Assembly (NCBI RefSeq): GCF_026646375.1
Contig: NZ_JAIPPU010000012.1
Location: 79,507 to 143,506 of the forward strand
DNA: 64,000 bases
Source: Acetobacterium wieringae
Lineage (GTDB): Bacteria; Bacillota; Clostridia; Eubacteriales; Eubacteriaceae
Direction: 5' to 3'
Part shown: in pieces, positions 28,029 to 37,109 of the stretch
Position numbering within the stretch: position 1 is the stretch's first letter
How the letters are laid out: the number at the start of each line of letters is the position of its first letter
The notes under the pieces: model-generated
What the model was told of the DNA's origin: nothing
The model's input: the letters and a program-made list of their open reading frames with translations, nothing else
Database searches by the model: none
Made by a program: the position numbers and the translations under genes

Positions 28029-29465
28029 TTACGCCAGAAAGTTTTTATAACCCTTATAACACATAAACAGATCAACTTTAGAAGCCAATTCAAAAGGTGA
28101 ATGCATACTCAACAGTGCTGGACCACAATCCAATACATCCATTCCATACTCTGCCAGAATATGGGCTATGGTTCCTCCGCCACCAAGATCTACCCGGCCA
28201 AGCTCGCCCATTTGCCAAGTTACTCCGGCAGCATCCAGCGTTTGTCTCATTTTTCCCATAAACGCCGCATGAGCATCATTGGATCCAGATTTTCCGCGGG
28301 CGCCACCATACTTTGATAAAACCATTCCTTTGCCAATATACGGAGCATTACCTTTATCGTGGGTACCAGTAAAATTAGGATCAACGCCAGCCGTAACATC
28401 AGCAGAAAGCATTTCAGAATTCATAAAACATCGACGTATAGCCATTTCTGGTTTATTTACTTCCATTAGATCGATCAGTTCAGCTACTGTGTTTTCAAAA
28501 AAACGCGAATGCATACCGGTGTTACCAACACTGCCGATTTCTTCCTTATCAGCTAAGATCACACATTGTGTGCGAGTCGGAACCGTCTTTTGATCAACCA
28601 AAGCTCGGAGTGCCGTATAGGCACAGATCCGGTCATCCTGGCCATATCCCCCAATCAGACTTTCATCGAAACCAACATTTCGGGCTGCCCCGGCCGGCAC
28701 TACTTCCAGTTCAGCAGTAGCAAAGTCTTCTTCCAATATCCCATATTTTGTATACAAATGATTCAGTATATTTAGTTTAACGCCCTCTTTAAGATCTTTT
28801 TCCGGATAAGGCTGGCTCCCAACAATAATATTAAGTCCTTCCCCAGTAATTCCTTCAGTCATTTTTTTTGTATTTTGTTCTTGAGATAAGTGAGGCAGTA
28901 AGTCAGTGATACAAAAAACGGGATCATCTGACACTTCTCCAATAGAAATGTTGACTGTTTCACCATCTTTTTTTACGACTGTTCCGTGCATAGCCAGTGG
29001 AATGGTCACCCAATGGTATTTTTTTATACCACCGTAGTAGTGTGTCTTGAAAAAAGCCATATCATCACTTTCATACAAAGGTGATGGTTTTAAATCCAGC
29101 CGGGGCGAATCAATATGGGCACCAACAATAGCCATCCCCTTTTCAATCGCTTCGCTACCCGCCACAAAGAAAGCGACGGTTTTATCTTTATGAATCATAT
29201 AAACTTTATCGCCTGGCTTAATTTTTCCTGCTTTCTGATACGACTCCAAAGGTTTAAAACCCGCTTTTTCAGCTAATCTCACACTGAGTTCAACACATTG
29301 CCGTTCGGTTTTTCCAGCTGTCAAAAACCGCATGTAGTCATCACTGAGTTCTTTGACTTTGACAGACTCTTCGTCACTGAGGTCTTTCCAGGCCAGCTCC
29401 CATTTTTTGCTCAGCTGTTCCTGAAGCAGAACAGCAGGACTCTTTTCTTTGTCTTTATTTTTCAT
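28029..29465 (-). CDS. M18-family aminopeptidase
   Basis: Zinc aminopeptidase that removes N-terminal residues from peptides in the cytoplasm. The 478-residue protein is the clostridial aminopeptidase I type. Metal-binding and catalytic segments include VGAHIDSPRLDLKP (His ligand and Asp), GYGQDDRICA, ILADKEEIGSVGNTG (catalytic Glu pair) and SMHSPFELASK (last His ligand). The start is preceded by AAGGAG. It lies 37 nt behind the DUF896 gene. Confidence 0.93.
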   Translation of the reverse strand: MKNKDKEKSPAVLLQEQLSKKWELAWKDLSDEESVKVKELSDDYMRFLTAGKTERQCVELSVRLAEKAGFKPLESYQKAGKIKPGDKVYMIHKDKTVAFFVAGSEAIEKGMAIVGAHIDSPRLDLKPSPLYESDDMAFFKTHYYGGIKKYHWVTIPLAMHGTVVKKDGETVNISIGEVSDDPVFCITDLLPHLSQEQNTKKMTEGITGEGLNIIVGSQPYPEKDLKEGVKLNILNHLYTKYGILEEDFATAELEVVPAGAARNVGFDESLIGGYGQDDRICAYTALRALVDQKTVPTRTQCVILADKEEIGSVGNTGMHSRFFENTVAELIDLMEVNKPEMAIRRCFMNSEMLSADVTAGVDPNFTGTHDKGNAPYIGKGMVLSKYGGARGKSGSNDAHAAFMGKMRQTLDAAGVTWQMGELGRVDLGGGGTIAHILAEYGMDVLDCGPALLSMHSPFELASKVDLFMCYKGYKNFLA

Positions 29466-29502
29466 GTCATTTTCTCCTTAGTTTTTAGATTTACTTACTA
29501 TT

Positions 29503-29676
29503 CTACTTGTCAACAATTTCAATATTGTCCAGTTGGGCTCTCAAATTTGTTCTGACAGCTGATAAATATTCAGCTCGAAGTGTCATTTGTTCATCCGATT
29601 CATCTTCAGTCAACCCACACTCTTTTTTCTTTCGGGCCAATTCGTTGATTCGATCAATTTTTTCTTTAGTTATCAT
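29503..29676 (-). CDS. DUF896 (YnzC-type) small protein
   Basis: A 57-residue protein beginning MITKEKIDRINELARKKK and continuing with LTEDESDEQ, LRAEYLSAVRTNLRAQLDNI. This is the compact two-helix layout of the DUF896 family (B. subtilis YnzC and relatives), whose function is unclear. GAGGT lies 9 nt before the ATG. It fits between the PLP lyase gene (31 nt) and the M18 gene (37 nt), so it is part of that transcript. Confidence 0.88.
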   Translation of the reverse strand: MITKEKIDRINELARKKKECGLTEDESDEQMTLRAEYLSAVRTNLRAQLDNIEIVDK

Positions 29677-29707
29677 TTTAATTACCTCAAATTCTTTATC
29701 TTAATTT

Positions 29708-31012
29708 TTATATTTTTACGAGTTGCTTATCCAATAGGCGCTGGAGGCTAAGTTGAACACCCAATTTACCATGAAAATGGGTCAGTCCGCCCTGAAAATA
29801 AACATAATAAGGTTCTCGCATCGGCGCATCAGCAGACAGCTCAATCGAAGACCCTTGAATAAAAGCCCCGGCCGCCATAATTATCGGATCTGAATAGCCG
29901 GGCATATCCCAGGGTTCAGGAGTCGCCTGACTATCAACCGGGGCTGCCTCCTGGATAGCCCGGCAAAACGTCTTAACACCTTCAGCCGTTTTTAAACAGA
30001 TGCTCTGAATAATATCGCTGCGATAATCTGTCACGTCCGGGCAAACAGCAAAACCCAGCTTTTTATAGCAGGCCGCCAAAAGTACCGCCGACTTGATTGC
30101 CTGGGCAACTACAGTTGGAGCCAGAAACAGGCCTTGCAATAATGTTCGATTAATTCCCAGTGTCGCCCCCGTTTCTCTGGCAACCCCAGGAGCTGCCAGT
30201 CGACAGGCGGCCAGATGAACCAGATCTGCCCGTCCAGCTACATATCCACCAGTTGGAGCCAAACCACCACCGGGATTTTTAATCAGGGAACCAGCCATTA
30301 AATCAGCCCCGATTGACACTGGCTCAATACGATCCAAAAATTCGCCGTAGCAATTGTCAACAAAAACAATGACATCTGCTTTTACTTCACGAATTTTTTT
30401 AATCATCTTTTCCATCTCATCCATTCGAAGCGCAGCACGCCAGCTATAGCCAGTAGAACGCTGTAGATAGACCATTTTTGTAACAGGAGTGATAGCTGCA
30501 AGAATGGCTGACTCATCAAAGCAACCATTTGAGAGCAGTTCAATCTGATCGTAGGTTACTCCAAATTCTTTAATCGTTCCCTGACCAAAACCAGTCTCTT
30601 CCAGACCAATAACAGTACGTATGGTGTCATATGGCGAACCGGTTATAGCCAATAGATGATCACCAGGGCGCAATACACCATACAGAGCCAAAGATATTGC
30701 ATGCGTTCCCGATGAAATATGTGGTCGCACCAAAGCGTCTTCTGCTCCAAATACATCAGCATAGATAGCTTCCACTACTTCACGACCCACGTCGTCATAA
30801 CCATAACCGGTGGAAACGGTGAAGTGGCGATCACCCAAACCAGCCTTTTGCATGGCTTTAATCACCCGATACTGATGCAACTCTGACAAATCATCCAGTT
30901 TATTCAACTGCAAAGTAATGTCATTTTCTGTATTTTTTACGAAACTAATAACTTCCTCTGATATTTTAAATTCCTGTTCAAGATAGGTTTTAATGTCTTT
31001 TTGTATGTTCAA
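29708..31012 (-). CDS. PLP-dependent lyase of the 'aluminium resistance' / methionine gamma-lyase-like family
   Basis: A 434-residue fold-type I PLP enzyme. Features are HISSGTHAISLALYGVLRPGD, the Asp of VFVDNCYGEFLD, and SLIKNPGGGLAPTGGYV with the Lys expected to bind PLP. The family (PF06838, B. subtilis YnbB) is found next to miaA or hfq in many Firmicutes. The physiological substrate is not established, and the 'aluminium resistance' name is historical. The start is TTG at 31012, five bases after the miaA stop, with a weak ribosome binding site inside miaA. Confidence 0.9.
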   Translation of the reverse strand: MNIQKDIKTYLEQEFKISEEVISFVKNTENDITLQLNKLDDLSELHQYRVIKAMQKAGLGDRHFTVSTGYGYDDVGREVVEAIYADVFGAEDALVRPHISSGTHAISLALYGVLRPGDHLLAITGSPYDTIRTVIGLEETGFGQGTIKEFGVTYDQIELLSNGCFDESAILAAITPVTKMVYLQRSTGYSWRAALRMDEMEKMIKKIREVKADVIVFVDNCYGEFLDRIEPVSIGADLMAGSLIKNPGGGLAPTGGYVAGRADLVHLAACRLAAPGVARETGATLGINRTLLQGLFLAPTVVAQAIKSAVLLAACYKKLGFAVCPDVTDYRSDIIQSICLKTAEGVKTFCRAIQEAAPVDSQATPEPWDMPGYSDPIIMAAGAFIQGSSIELSADAPMREPYYVYFQGGLTHFHGKLGVQLSLQRLLDKQLVKI

Positions 31013-31017
31013 ACAAT

Positions 31018-31983
31018 TTACTCGCTTTCATTTATTGATTCTAACCGTGGTTTAATTAAACGGAGGCATTCCAAAACCTGAATTTCCAAACTACTACTTT
31101 CACCCATTTTTAGCCATTGGATGCGCTGATCCTTTCGAAACCATGTCATTTGACGTTTGGCATAGTGACGGGAATCACGTTTCAAAATGTTGACCACTTC
31201 TGCCAAAGTGGACTCACCTTCCAGATAAGGCTTCAATTCTTTATAGCCAATTGCCTTCAAAGATGTCAGATTCCAATCATAACCCCTTTCAATCAGCATT
31301 TTTGCTTCTTCGATCAGACCATCCTCGATCATCTGATCAACCCGACGATTGATCCGATTATACAGGGTCTCCCGATCCCAATCCAAACCAGTCATTATAT
31401 AATCGTAGGGTACTTCCTGTTTTCTTGATTCCTCATCAAAATGAGATTTCGGCTTACCTGTTAGTTCATAGATTTCCAGCGCACGGATAATCCGGTTTAG
31501 ATTATTGGGATGAACGATTTCTGCCGTAGCTGGATCCACCAATTTTAATCGCTCATACAATGCATCTTTGCCCAGAACTTCAGCTTCAGCGGTTAGCCGC
31601 CATCGAATTGTCTCATCACTCTCTTTTTTTTGAAAATCCCATGGAAGACTCAGACTATTGATATATAATCCAGTCCCCCCTATTATAATAGGAAGTTTTC
31701 CTTTTGAAAGAATTTCTTCGATGGCTTCCAGCGCCGCCGCTTTATACTTGGCCACGCTGAACTCTTCGTCTGGTGGTACACAGTCAATCAGGTAATGAGG
31801 CACCCCTTGCATCTCTTCTGCGGTAACCTTGGCCGTGCCGATATTCATATGTTTATAGATTTGCATGGAATCGGCTGAAATGACTTCGCCATTGAGTTTT
31901 TTTGCGAGAGCTACGCCCAAAGCCGTTTTTCCGCTGGCTGTTGGTCCAACGATCACCACTATTTTAGGTTTTTTCACTTTCAT
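31018..31983 (-). CDS. miaA: tRNA dimethylallyltransferase
   Basis: Adds a dimethylallyl group to A37 of tRNAs that read codons beginning with U. The 321-residue protein has the P-loop VGPTASGKTAL, the DSMQIYKHMNIGTAKV segment, GGTGLYINSL, and the tRNA-contact part RRVDQMIEDGLIEEAK with RDSRHYAKRQMTWFRKD. It starts one base after the mutL stop, the usual mutL-miaA pairing. Confidence 0.96.
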   Translation of the reverse strand: MKVKKPKIVVIVGPTASGKTALGVALAKKLNGEVISADSMQIYKHMNIGTAKVTAEEMQGVPHYLIDCVPPDEEFSVAKYKAAALEAIEEILSKGKLPIIIGGTGLYINSLSLPWDFQKKESDETIRWRLTAEAEVLGKDALYERLKLVDPATAEIVHPNNLNRIIRALEIYELTGKPKSHFDEESRKQEVPYDYIMTGLDWDRETLYNRINRRVDQMIEDGLIEEAKMLIERGYDWNLTSLKAIGYKELKPYLEGESTLAEVVNILKRDSRHYAKRQMTWFRKDQRIQWLKMGESSSLEIQVLECLRLIKPRLESINESE

Positions 31984-31984
31984 A

Positions 31985-34081
31985 TTATATTACCCGTTTG
32001 AATAATTTCATTAATTCATATTCCTTTAATCTCAATATAATGGGGCGACCATGCGGACAAGTGTAGGGATTGTCAAGATTCATCAAATTTTCGAGCAAGT
32101 TTTTAATTTCGACCTGGGTTAAGGCTTGCCCGCCCTTAATGGCAGCTTTACAAGCCATGGAAATGATTTTATTCTGTACTTTTTCAGAAAAAGCGTTATT
32201 TGCACAAGACCTGTCATTGTACTCAAATAGATTCTCATTAATCATCAATTTTAGCAAATCCGGACTCTGGGGTTCCCCAAGCAATATTGGCACACTTCGA
32301 ACCAACAGCGTGTCTTCACCAAAAACATCGCAGTCATAACCCAGGCTTTTATATTGCCCCAGGGTCTGTTCAATTCCGAGTAGATCTTTCGGCCGAATTT
32401 TGAGCGGTGTTGGAGTCATCAATCCCTGGTTGGGAAGAACCTCCTTTCGATTAAACAAGTGCATCAGTTCCTGGGTTAAGAACGCCTCGTGGGCAGCATG
32501 TTGATCCAGGAGATAAATTTCCTTTTCTCCTTCCAGCAGAATATAGACATTAAACAATTGTCCGACAATTTTCATTTTAGTCAGATCTTTAATGTCCGCT
32601 CTATTGTTTGTCAAACTGCCCGATGCCTGAATACCCTTTCCCGGATCGAGCCGACTCGACTCGACGGTACTCAAAGCGTTATCAACCTGTCTGTACTGAT
32701 CCGATGAAAAATACCCTTCACCATTCTCAGACAATGCCATCTTTTCTGCCTTCAAGCTTTCGGTTAATAGTGCTGCGTTTTGCGCTTTCTCCAAATGTGC
32801 TGGTAAAACAGATTTATACTCGTCTGTACCAAACGCCATCCGCTTTTCAATCGATGGTAATTCCGTACCCAAGTAATTTGCAGGAGTAATCGCAGCGCTA
32901 CTGCTTAGCACTGTTTCAATGGTAGTTTGTTCTTCTGGCTGGTCATTTTGTACTTCCAACACACTTGACTCTTTGACGGAGTTAGCAAAAGTATCTGGGA
33001 CACGGCTACCTGTCGTTTTTTCAGCTGTGCAGTTATTCGTTTTATTAACCTCTTCAACATTAACCGTGTGTGTTGTCCCCAACTCAACAATCAGACTGGT
33101 ATTTCTGAGCGTTTCTCTAATCCCCTGTTTGAAAAGCAAACAAACCAGGCTTTCATTTAGAATTTTTATTTCCGTTTTAGCCGGATGGATGTTCACATCC
33201 AACATCCGACCAGGCAGTTCAATAAAAATAATACCCAGGGGATGCTGATGTTTCATCCTATATCCATCAAATGCTTCGTCTAAGGCTTTAGACAGTCGGT
33301 TGTTTTTGATAAATCGTCCGTTAATAAAAAACATTTGATCTTCCCGATGATTTCTCATGGTTTTAAGGTTCCCCACAAATCCTTCCAGCTTCATCGGTTT
33401 ATTCTCATACTTAAGTGTAATCAGATTGTCAGCCATTTCACCCCCGTAAAGTTTCTTGACCACATCAATTACCTTACCTGTGCCGGAGGTATCGAGAACC
33501 ATTCGTCCATTACTACTCAGTTGGAAACGTATCCCCGGGTGCAAAATCGCGATTTTTTCTAACTGATCCCGAAGGATTGATTCTTCCTTTTTGTCCTTTT
33601 CTAAATGCTTTCGACGGGCTGGGGTATTATAGAACAAATCTTTCACGGTAATGTCAGTTCCCCGATTATAGGCGCAAACCCGCTGATGAATGAGCTTCCC
33701 CCCCTCGAACAAAGCCTGACTGCCAATCTCTTCATTCTCAAATCGAGTCGTAATCTGAACCTTAGCCACCGCCGCCACACTGGACAAGGCTTCGCCTCTA
33801 AACCCCAGCGATTCAATCTCTTCCAGCTCTTCAATAGTTGATAGCTTGCTGGTGGCATGACGTTTAAAGGCCAATGGAATCTCGTTAAACGCAATCCCAC
33901 AACCATTGTCCCGAACCGTAATTCGGTTTTTACCGCCTGCTTCGACAATCACCTCAATCTGATCTGCTCCAGCATCAATGGCATTTTCCACCAGTTCCTT
34001 TACTACTGATACCGGCCGGATGATAACTTCACCAGCGGCTATTTTATTGATTGTTTCGTTATTCAACATCTTAATTTTCAT
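31985..34081 (-). CDS. mutL: DNA mismatch repair protein MutL
   Basis: ATP-driven mismatch repair factor with intrinsic nicking activity. From the ATG at 34081 the protein has 698 residues. GHKL ATPase motifs are ELVENAIDAGA, DNGCGI and GFRGEALSS. A long Ser/Thr/Glu-rich linker (about residues 330-500) joins the C-terminal endonuclease domain with DQHAAHE, SMACKAAIKGG and CPHGRPI. In DQHA(x2)E(x4)E the last Glu is replaced by Gln, with Glu one place later. The frame extends 23 codons further upstream through a terminator, which is not a plausible start. The promoter lies almost on top of the ATG. Confidence 0.95.
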   Translation of the reverse strand: MKIKMLNNETINKIAAGEVIIRPVSVVKELVENAIDAGADQIEVIVEAGGKNRITVRDNGCGIAFNEIPLAFKRHATSKLSTIEELEEIESLGFRGEALSSVAAVAKVQITTRFENEEIGSQALFEGGKLIHQRVCAYNRGTDITVKDLFYNTPARRKHLEKDKKEESILRDQLEKIAILHPGIRFQLSSNGRMVLDTSGTGKVIDVVKKLYGGEMADNLITLKYENKPMKLEGFVGNLKTMRNHREDQMFFINGRFIKNNRLSKALDEAFDGYRMKHQHPLGIIFIELPGRMLDVNIHPAKTEIKILNESLVCLLFKQGIRETLRNTSLIVELGTTHTVNVEEVNKTNNCTAEKTTGSRVPDTFANSVKESSVLEVQNDQPEEQTTIETVLSSSAAITPANYLGTELPSIEKRMAFGTDEYKSVLPAHLEKAQNAALLTESLKAEKMALSENGEGYFSSDQYRQVDNALSTVESSRLDPGKGIQASGSLTNNRADIKDLTKMKIVGQLFNVYILLEGEKEIYLLDQHAAHEAFLTQELMHLFNRKEVLPNQGLMTPTPLKIRPKDLLGIEQTLGQYKSLGYDCDVFGEDTLLVRSVPILLGEPQSPDLLKLMINENLFEYNDRSCANNAFSEKVQNKIISMACKAAIKGGQALTQVEIKNLLENLMNLDNPYTCPHGRPIILRLKEYELMKLFKRVI

Positions 34082-34093
34082 GGAAAATATTAT

Positions 34094-34122
34094 ATCATAA
34101 GAAAATACAACCGTCGACTCAA
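34094..34122 (-). promoter_or_regulatory. mutL promoter, nearly leaderless
   Basis: TTGAGT and TATGAT with 17-bp spacing on the minus strand. The -10 box ends 12 nt before the mutL ATG, so the predicted transcript has a leader of only about five to seven bases and no ribosome binding site. Confidence 0.5.
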
Positions 34123-34130
34123 CCTGCCAG

Positions 34131-34162
34131 AAAAAAAAGGAAGCTGCCATTTCACAGCTTCC
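34131..34162 (-). terminator. Terminator after the second lon gene
   Basis: Perfect 8-bp stem GGAAGCTG/CAGCTTCC (34139-34146, 34155-34162) with an 8-nt loop, followed on the minus strand by eight T. It ends the marR-lon transcript. Confidence 0.9.
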
Positions 34163-34215
34163 TTTCTACTCTACTAAACAGCTTTCATTTATTGTATTTT
34201 TTCAAATACTGGAAT

Positions 34216-36603
34216 TTATTCCTCAACCATACTCAGTTGCACATTGGAATCACCTTGTGGTCTATTTAATACCAGTTTAGATTCTGGCAATTCAATCCCC
34301 AATGCTTCTTTTAGCACTTCTTCAATGGTTGCAACATGAATAATGGTCAGCGCATTGCGCACTTCTTCAGGAATATCACTGACATCTTTTTCATTATCTT
34401 TTGGTAATAATACTTTTGTGATGCCGCTTCGTTGAGCAGCAATAACCTTTTCTTTGATGCCGCCCACCGGTAATACCTGACCACTTAAGGTAATTTCCCC
34501 CGTCATGGATAGTTTTGAATCAACCGGTTTCCCCAGGATCAATGAAGCAAGTGCAGTTGTTAGCGTGACACCAGCAGATGGTCCATCTTTAGGTGTTGAT
34601 CCGGAAGGCACATGAATGTGGGTATCATTTTTAAAGTAATCAAAGCCATTGGCCAGATCACCTAAGCGAGATCGGATCAGACTCATCGCAATCGTAGCAC
34701 TTTCTTTCATAACATCACCCAATTGACCCGTCAACGTCAGCTTGCCACTTCCCGGCATCAGGCTTGCTTCAGTAAAGAGAATTTCTCCACCAACTGCTGT
34801 CCATGCCATTCCTGTTACGACGCCAGGTTTGTTATTTTCACCAGCTTTTTCATGTCGTCTGGTTTTATTACCTAACACGTCGCTCAGGTTTTTCGTTGTC
34901 ACAACAAACGGAAGCTCCACTTTTTTGGAGACAATTTTTTCCGACACAACTCGGGCAATTTTTGCCAACTGCTTGGTTAAACCTCTAACGCCCGCTTCAG
35001 CTGTATAGTTTTCAACAATTGCCTCAATGGCAGAGTCTTCAATCTGAAGCATGTCAGTGGTCAATCCATGGTCTTTCAAAACACTTGGTAGCAGGTGATC
35101 AATGGCAATCCGTTTCTTTTCACCATTGGTATAACTCGACAACTGAATTATTTCAGCGCGATCCAACAGTGGTGCTGGAATGGTGCTCAAATCATTGGCT
35201 GTTGCGATGAAAAACACCTCCGATAAATCGTAGGGGATTTCCAAATAATGATCGGAGAAGGTGCAATTTTGTTCAGGATCTAACACTTCCAGCAATGCTG
35301 AACCAGGATCACCCTGATGTGACATACCCATTTTGTCTATTTCATCCAGGATAAATACTGGATTCTTAGCTTCAGCATTTGCAATACCTTTAATGATACG
35401 TCCTGGCATTGCCCCTAGGTATGTTTTACGATGGCCGCGAATCTCAGCTTCATCCCGAACTCCACCCAGACTGGCTCGCACGTATTTGCGATCCAACGCT
35501 TCAGCAATGCTCCTTCCCAAGCTGGTTTTTCCGGTTCCCGGAGGTCCCACCAGTAGCAGGATTGAACCTTGTTTATCTTTTTTTAGTTTCATTACAGCCA
35601 GATGTTCAATGATTCGTTTTTTTACATCATCGATACCAAAATGATGAGACTCCAATACCGCTCTGGCGTGTTCAATGTCAATTTCTTTTTTCTCACTGGT
35701 CCATGGCAGTTCTAAAAGCAAATCCAGATAGTTCATAATCACATTGCTTTCACCCCCATTAGGTGGCGAGTTTTCAAATTTTCTGACTTCTTTTAAGGCG
35801 ATCTTTTTAACATCAGGGGGCATATCTGAATCCAACACTTTTTTACGATAATCGGCTTCTTCTTCCAACTCTTCATCGAGTTCCCCAAGTTCGGCTTTTA
35901 TATTTTTCAGCTGTTCCCGAAGCATCGCTTCTCGATAGGTTTTATCCTTTCGCTGGGAATACTTTTTGCTGATTTCCAGTTGTAAGTGAACCGAATCTTT
36001 CTCTCGGATAATATAGTCAATAAAACTCAAGGCACGTTCTTTTAATGAATCAATCTCTAAAAGAATCTGTTTGCTTTTTAATGGAATGCCCATCATCGGA
36101 ATGGTATAACCCATAATTTCTTCTAGAGTAGGCAAGCCTTCCAGGATACTAACAAAATACTCAGCGCCTTTAAAATTATGGCTTAAGTCTTTCATCAATC
36201 CTTTAATGTAAACAATCATTTCCTGCTCTTCATCAGCATTAATGTCTAAAATATCCTCTTGAACAGTATACGAAGCCGTAATCTGTTTTTCTTCGAAGGT
36301 AAAATCCAGAACTTTTACACGGTTGATGGTAGTAATATCAATAATAAAACCATTATCGGATTTTTGAATATTGTCAAATTTCATTAACACGCCAATCCGA
36401 TAAAATGAATCAGCAGTCAATTGAACCAATCCTTTATAATCCTTAGTTGACAAGCCAATGGCCAAAGTATTGTTTTTAATGATCAGTTCTTTGATATTAT
36501 TACCAATATCTTCGTTGACAAAAATACGATTTGAAATCCCCGGATAAATTACAGTTTCTGTAATCGGGATTAATGGTGCGCTTTTAATTTCTAGTGTACT
36601 CAT
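34216..36603 (-). CDS. lon: ATP-dependent protease Lon (second copy)
   Basis: A 795-residue LonA-type protease with the same architecture as the copy at 7.2 kb but clearly divergent in sequence. It has an N-terminal domain beginning SAPLIPITETVIYPG, Walker A GPPGTGKTS, Walker B FILDEIDK and the catalytic [16 protein letters not shown] segment ([10 protein letters not shown]). The C-terminus has an extra tail ending VQLSMVEE. It starts 35 nt after a MarR-type regulator and ends at a strong terminator, so the two genes form a bicistronic unit. A dedicated, regulated Lon for particular substrates is inferred. Confidence 0.94.
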   Translation of the reverse strand: MSTLEIKSAPLIPITETVIYPGISNRIFVNEDIGNNIKELIIKNNTLAIGLSTKDYKGLVQLTADSFYRIGVLMKFDNIQKSDNGFIIDITTINRVKVLDFTFEEKQITASYTVQEDILDINADEEQEMIVYIKGLMKDLSHNFKGAEYFVSILEGLPTLEEIMGYTIPMMGIPLKSKQILLEIDSLKERALSFIDYIIREKDSVHLQLEISKKYSQRKDKTYREAMLREQLKNIKAELGELDEELEEEADYRKKVLDSDMPPDVKKIALKEVRKFENSPPNGGESNVIMNYLDLLLELPWTSEKKEIDIEHARAVLESHHFGIDDVKKRIIEHLAVMKLKKDKQGSILLLVGPPGTGKTSLGRSIAEALDRKYVRASLGGVRDEAEIRGHRKTYLGAMPGRIIKGIANAEAKNPVFILDEIDKMGMSHQGDPGSALLEVLDPEQNCTFSDHYLEIPYDLSEVFFIATANDLSTIPAPLLDRAEIIQLSSYTNGEKKRIAIDHLLPSVLKDHGLTTDMLQIEDSAIEAIVENYTAEAGVRGLTKQLAKIARVVSEKIVSKKVELPFVVTTKNLSDVLGNKTRRHEKAGENNKPGVVTGMAWTAVGGEILFTEASLMPGSGKLTLTGQLGDVMKESATIAMSLIRSRLGDLANGFDYFKNDTHIHVPSGSTPKDGPSAGVTLTTALASLILGKPVDSKLSMTGEITLSGQVLPVGGIKEKVIAAQRSGITKVLLPKDNEKDVSDIPEEVRNALTIIHVATIEEVLKEALGIELPESKLVLNRPQGDSNVQLSMVEE

Positions 36604-36638
36604 TTTTTTTCCTCCTCATCCTCTAAAGATTTGTTTTA

Positions 36639-37058
36639 TTAAAGGATTTTGTTTAGTAAGGTGATCAATTGATCCAGCTCATCATCGTTGAGACTGTTTT
36701 TAATACGTTCAATCACTTGAATCTGGGTTCTCTCCTCGGATCTGGCAATCAATTTACCCTTTTGTGTTAGATAAATATAATACACCCTACCATCCTCTGG
36801 TGAACGTTCCCGATACACACAGCCCATGGAAATAAATTTACTAATCAATTCAGTAATCGTCGGCTTCGAATTCTGTGTTTCCTGAGCCAATTGACTAAAG
36901 GTGACACGATAATTCTTGTCGATGATCTTCAGATAATATTTCTGTTTTGAGGTAACATCTTCCGCCTGACACTGACAGGTTTCGTGCTCGTGCAATGCTG
37001 CATCCAGTTTTAGCAGTTTATGATATGCCTCATATAATTCGTTTTTCTTACAAGTCAT
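36639..37058 (-). CDS. MarR-family transcriptional regulator with His/Cys-rich N-terminus
   Basis: A 139-residue dimeric winged-helix regulator. The DNA-binding part reads VTFSQLAQETQNSKPTITEL (recognition helix region) with a wing DGRVYYIYLTQKGK. Before it lies an H-E-H-E-T-C-Q-C stretch (His23, His25, Cys28, Cys30) that could bind a metal. The ATG at 37058 has GGGTGA 5 nt upstream; a TTG four codons earlier is the alternative. It heads the marR-lon unit, and its promoter contains an inverted repeat that recurs in the feo promoter 20 kb away. An iron- or metal-responsive role is inferred, not shown. Confidence 0.87.
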   Translation of the reverse strand: MTCKKNELYEAYHKLLKLDAALHEHETCQCQAEDVTSKQKYYLKIIDKNYRVTFSQLAQETQNSKPTITELISKFISMGCVYRERSPEDGRVYYIYLTQKGKLIARSEERTQIQVIERIKNSLNDDELDQLITLLNKIL

Positions 37059-37079
37059 ATTATCACCCAACTTTTTTAT

Positions 37080-37100
37080 TAGTTAGCACTTACCTAACTA
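37080..37100. promoter_or_regulatory. Predicted MarR operator in the marR-lon promoter
   Basis: TAGTTAG (37080-37086) and CTAACTA (37094-37100) are inverted around seven bases. The repeat begins 11 bases downstream of the -10 box, over the expected transcription start, which suits a repressor. The same core and register are found at the feo promoter. Confidence 0.7.
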
Positions 37101-37109
37101 TATGTCAAT

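Noticed and set aside
34082..34150. Upstream extension of mutL
   Set aside because: The extra 23 codons run across the terminator of the second lon gene and are not found in MutL proteins.
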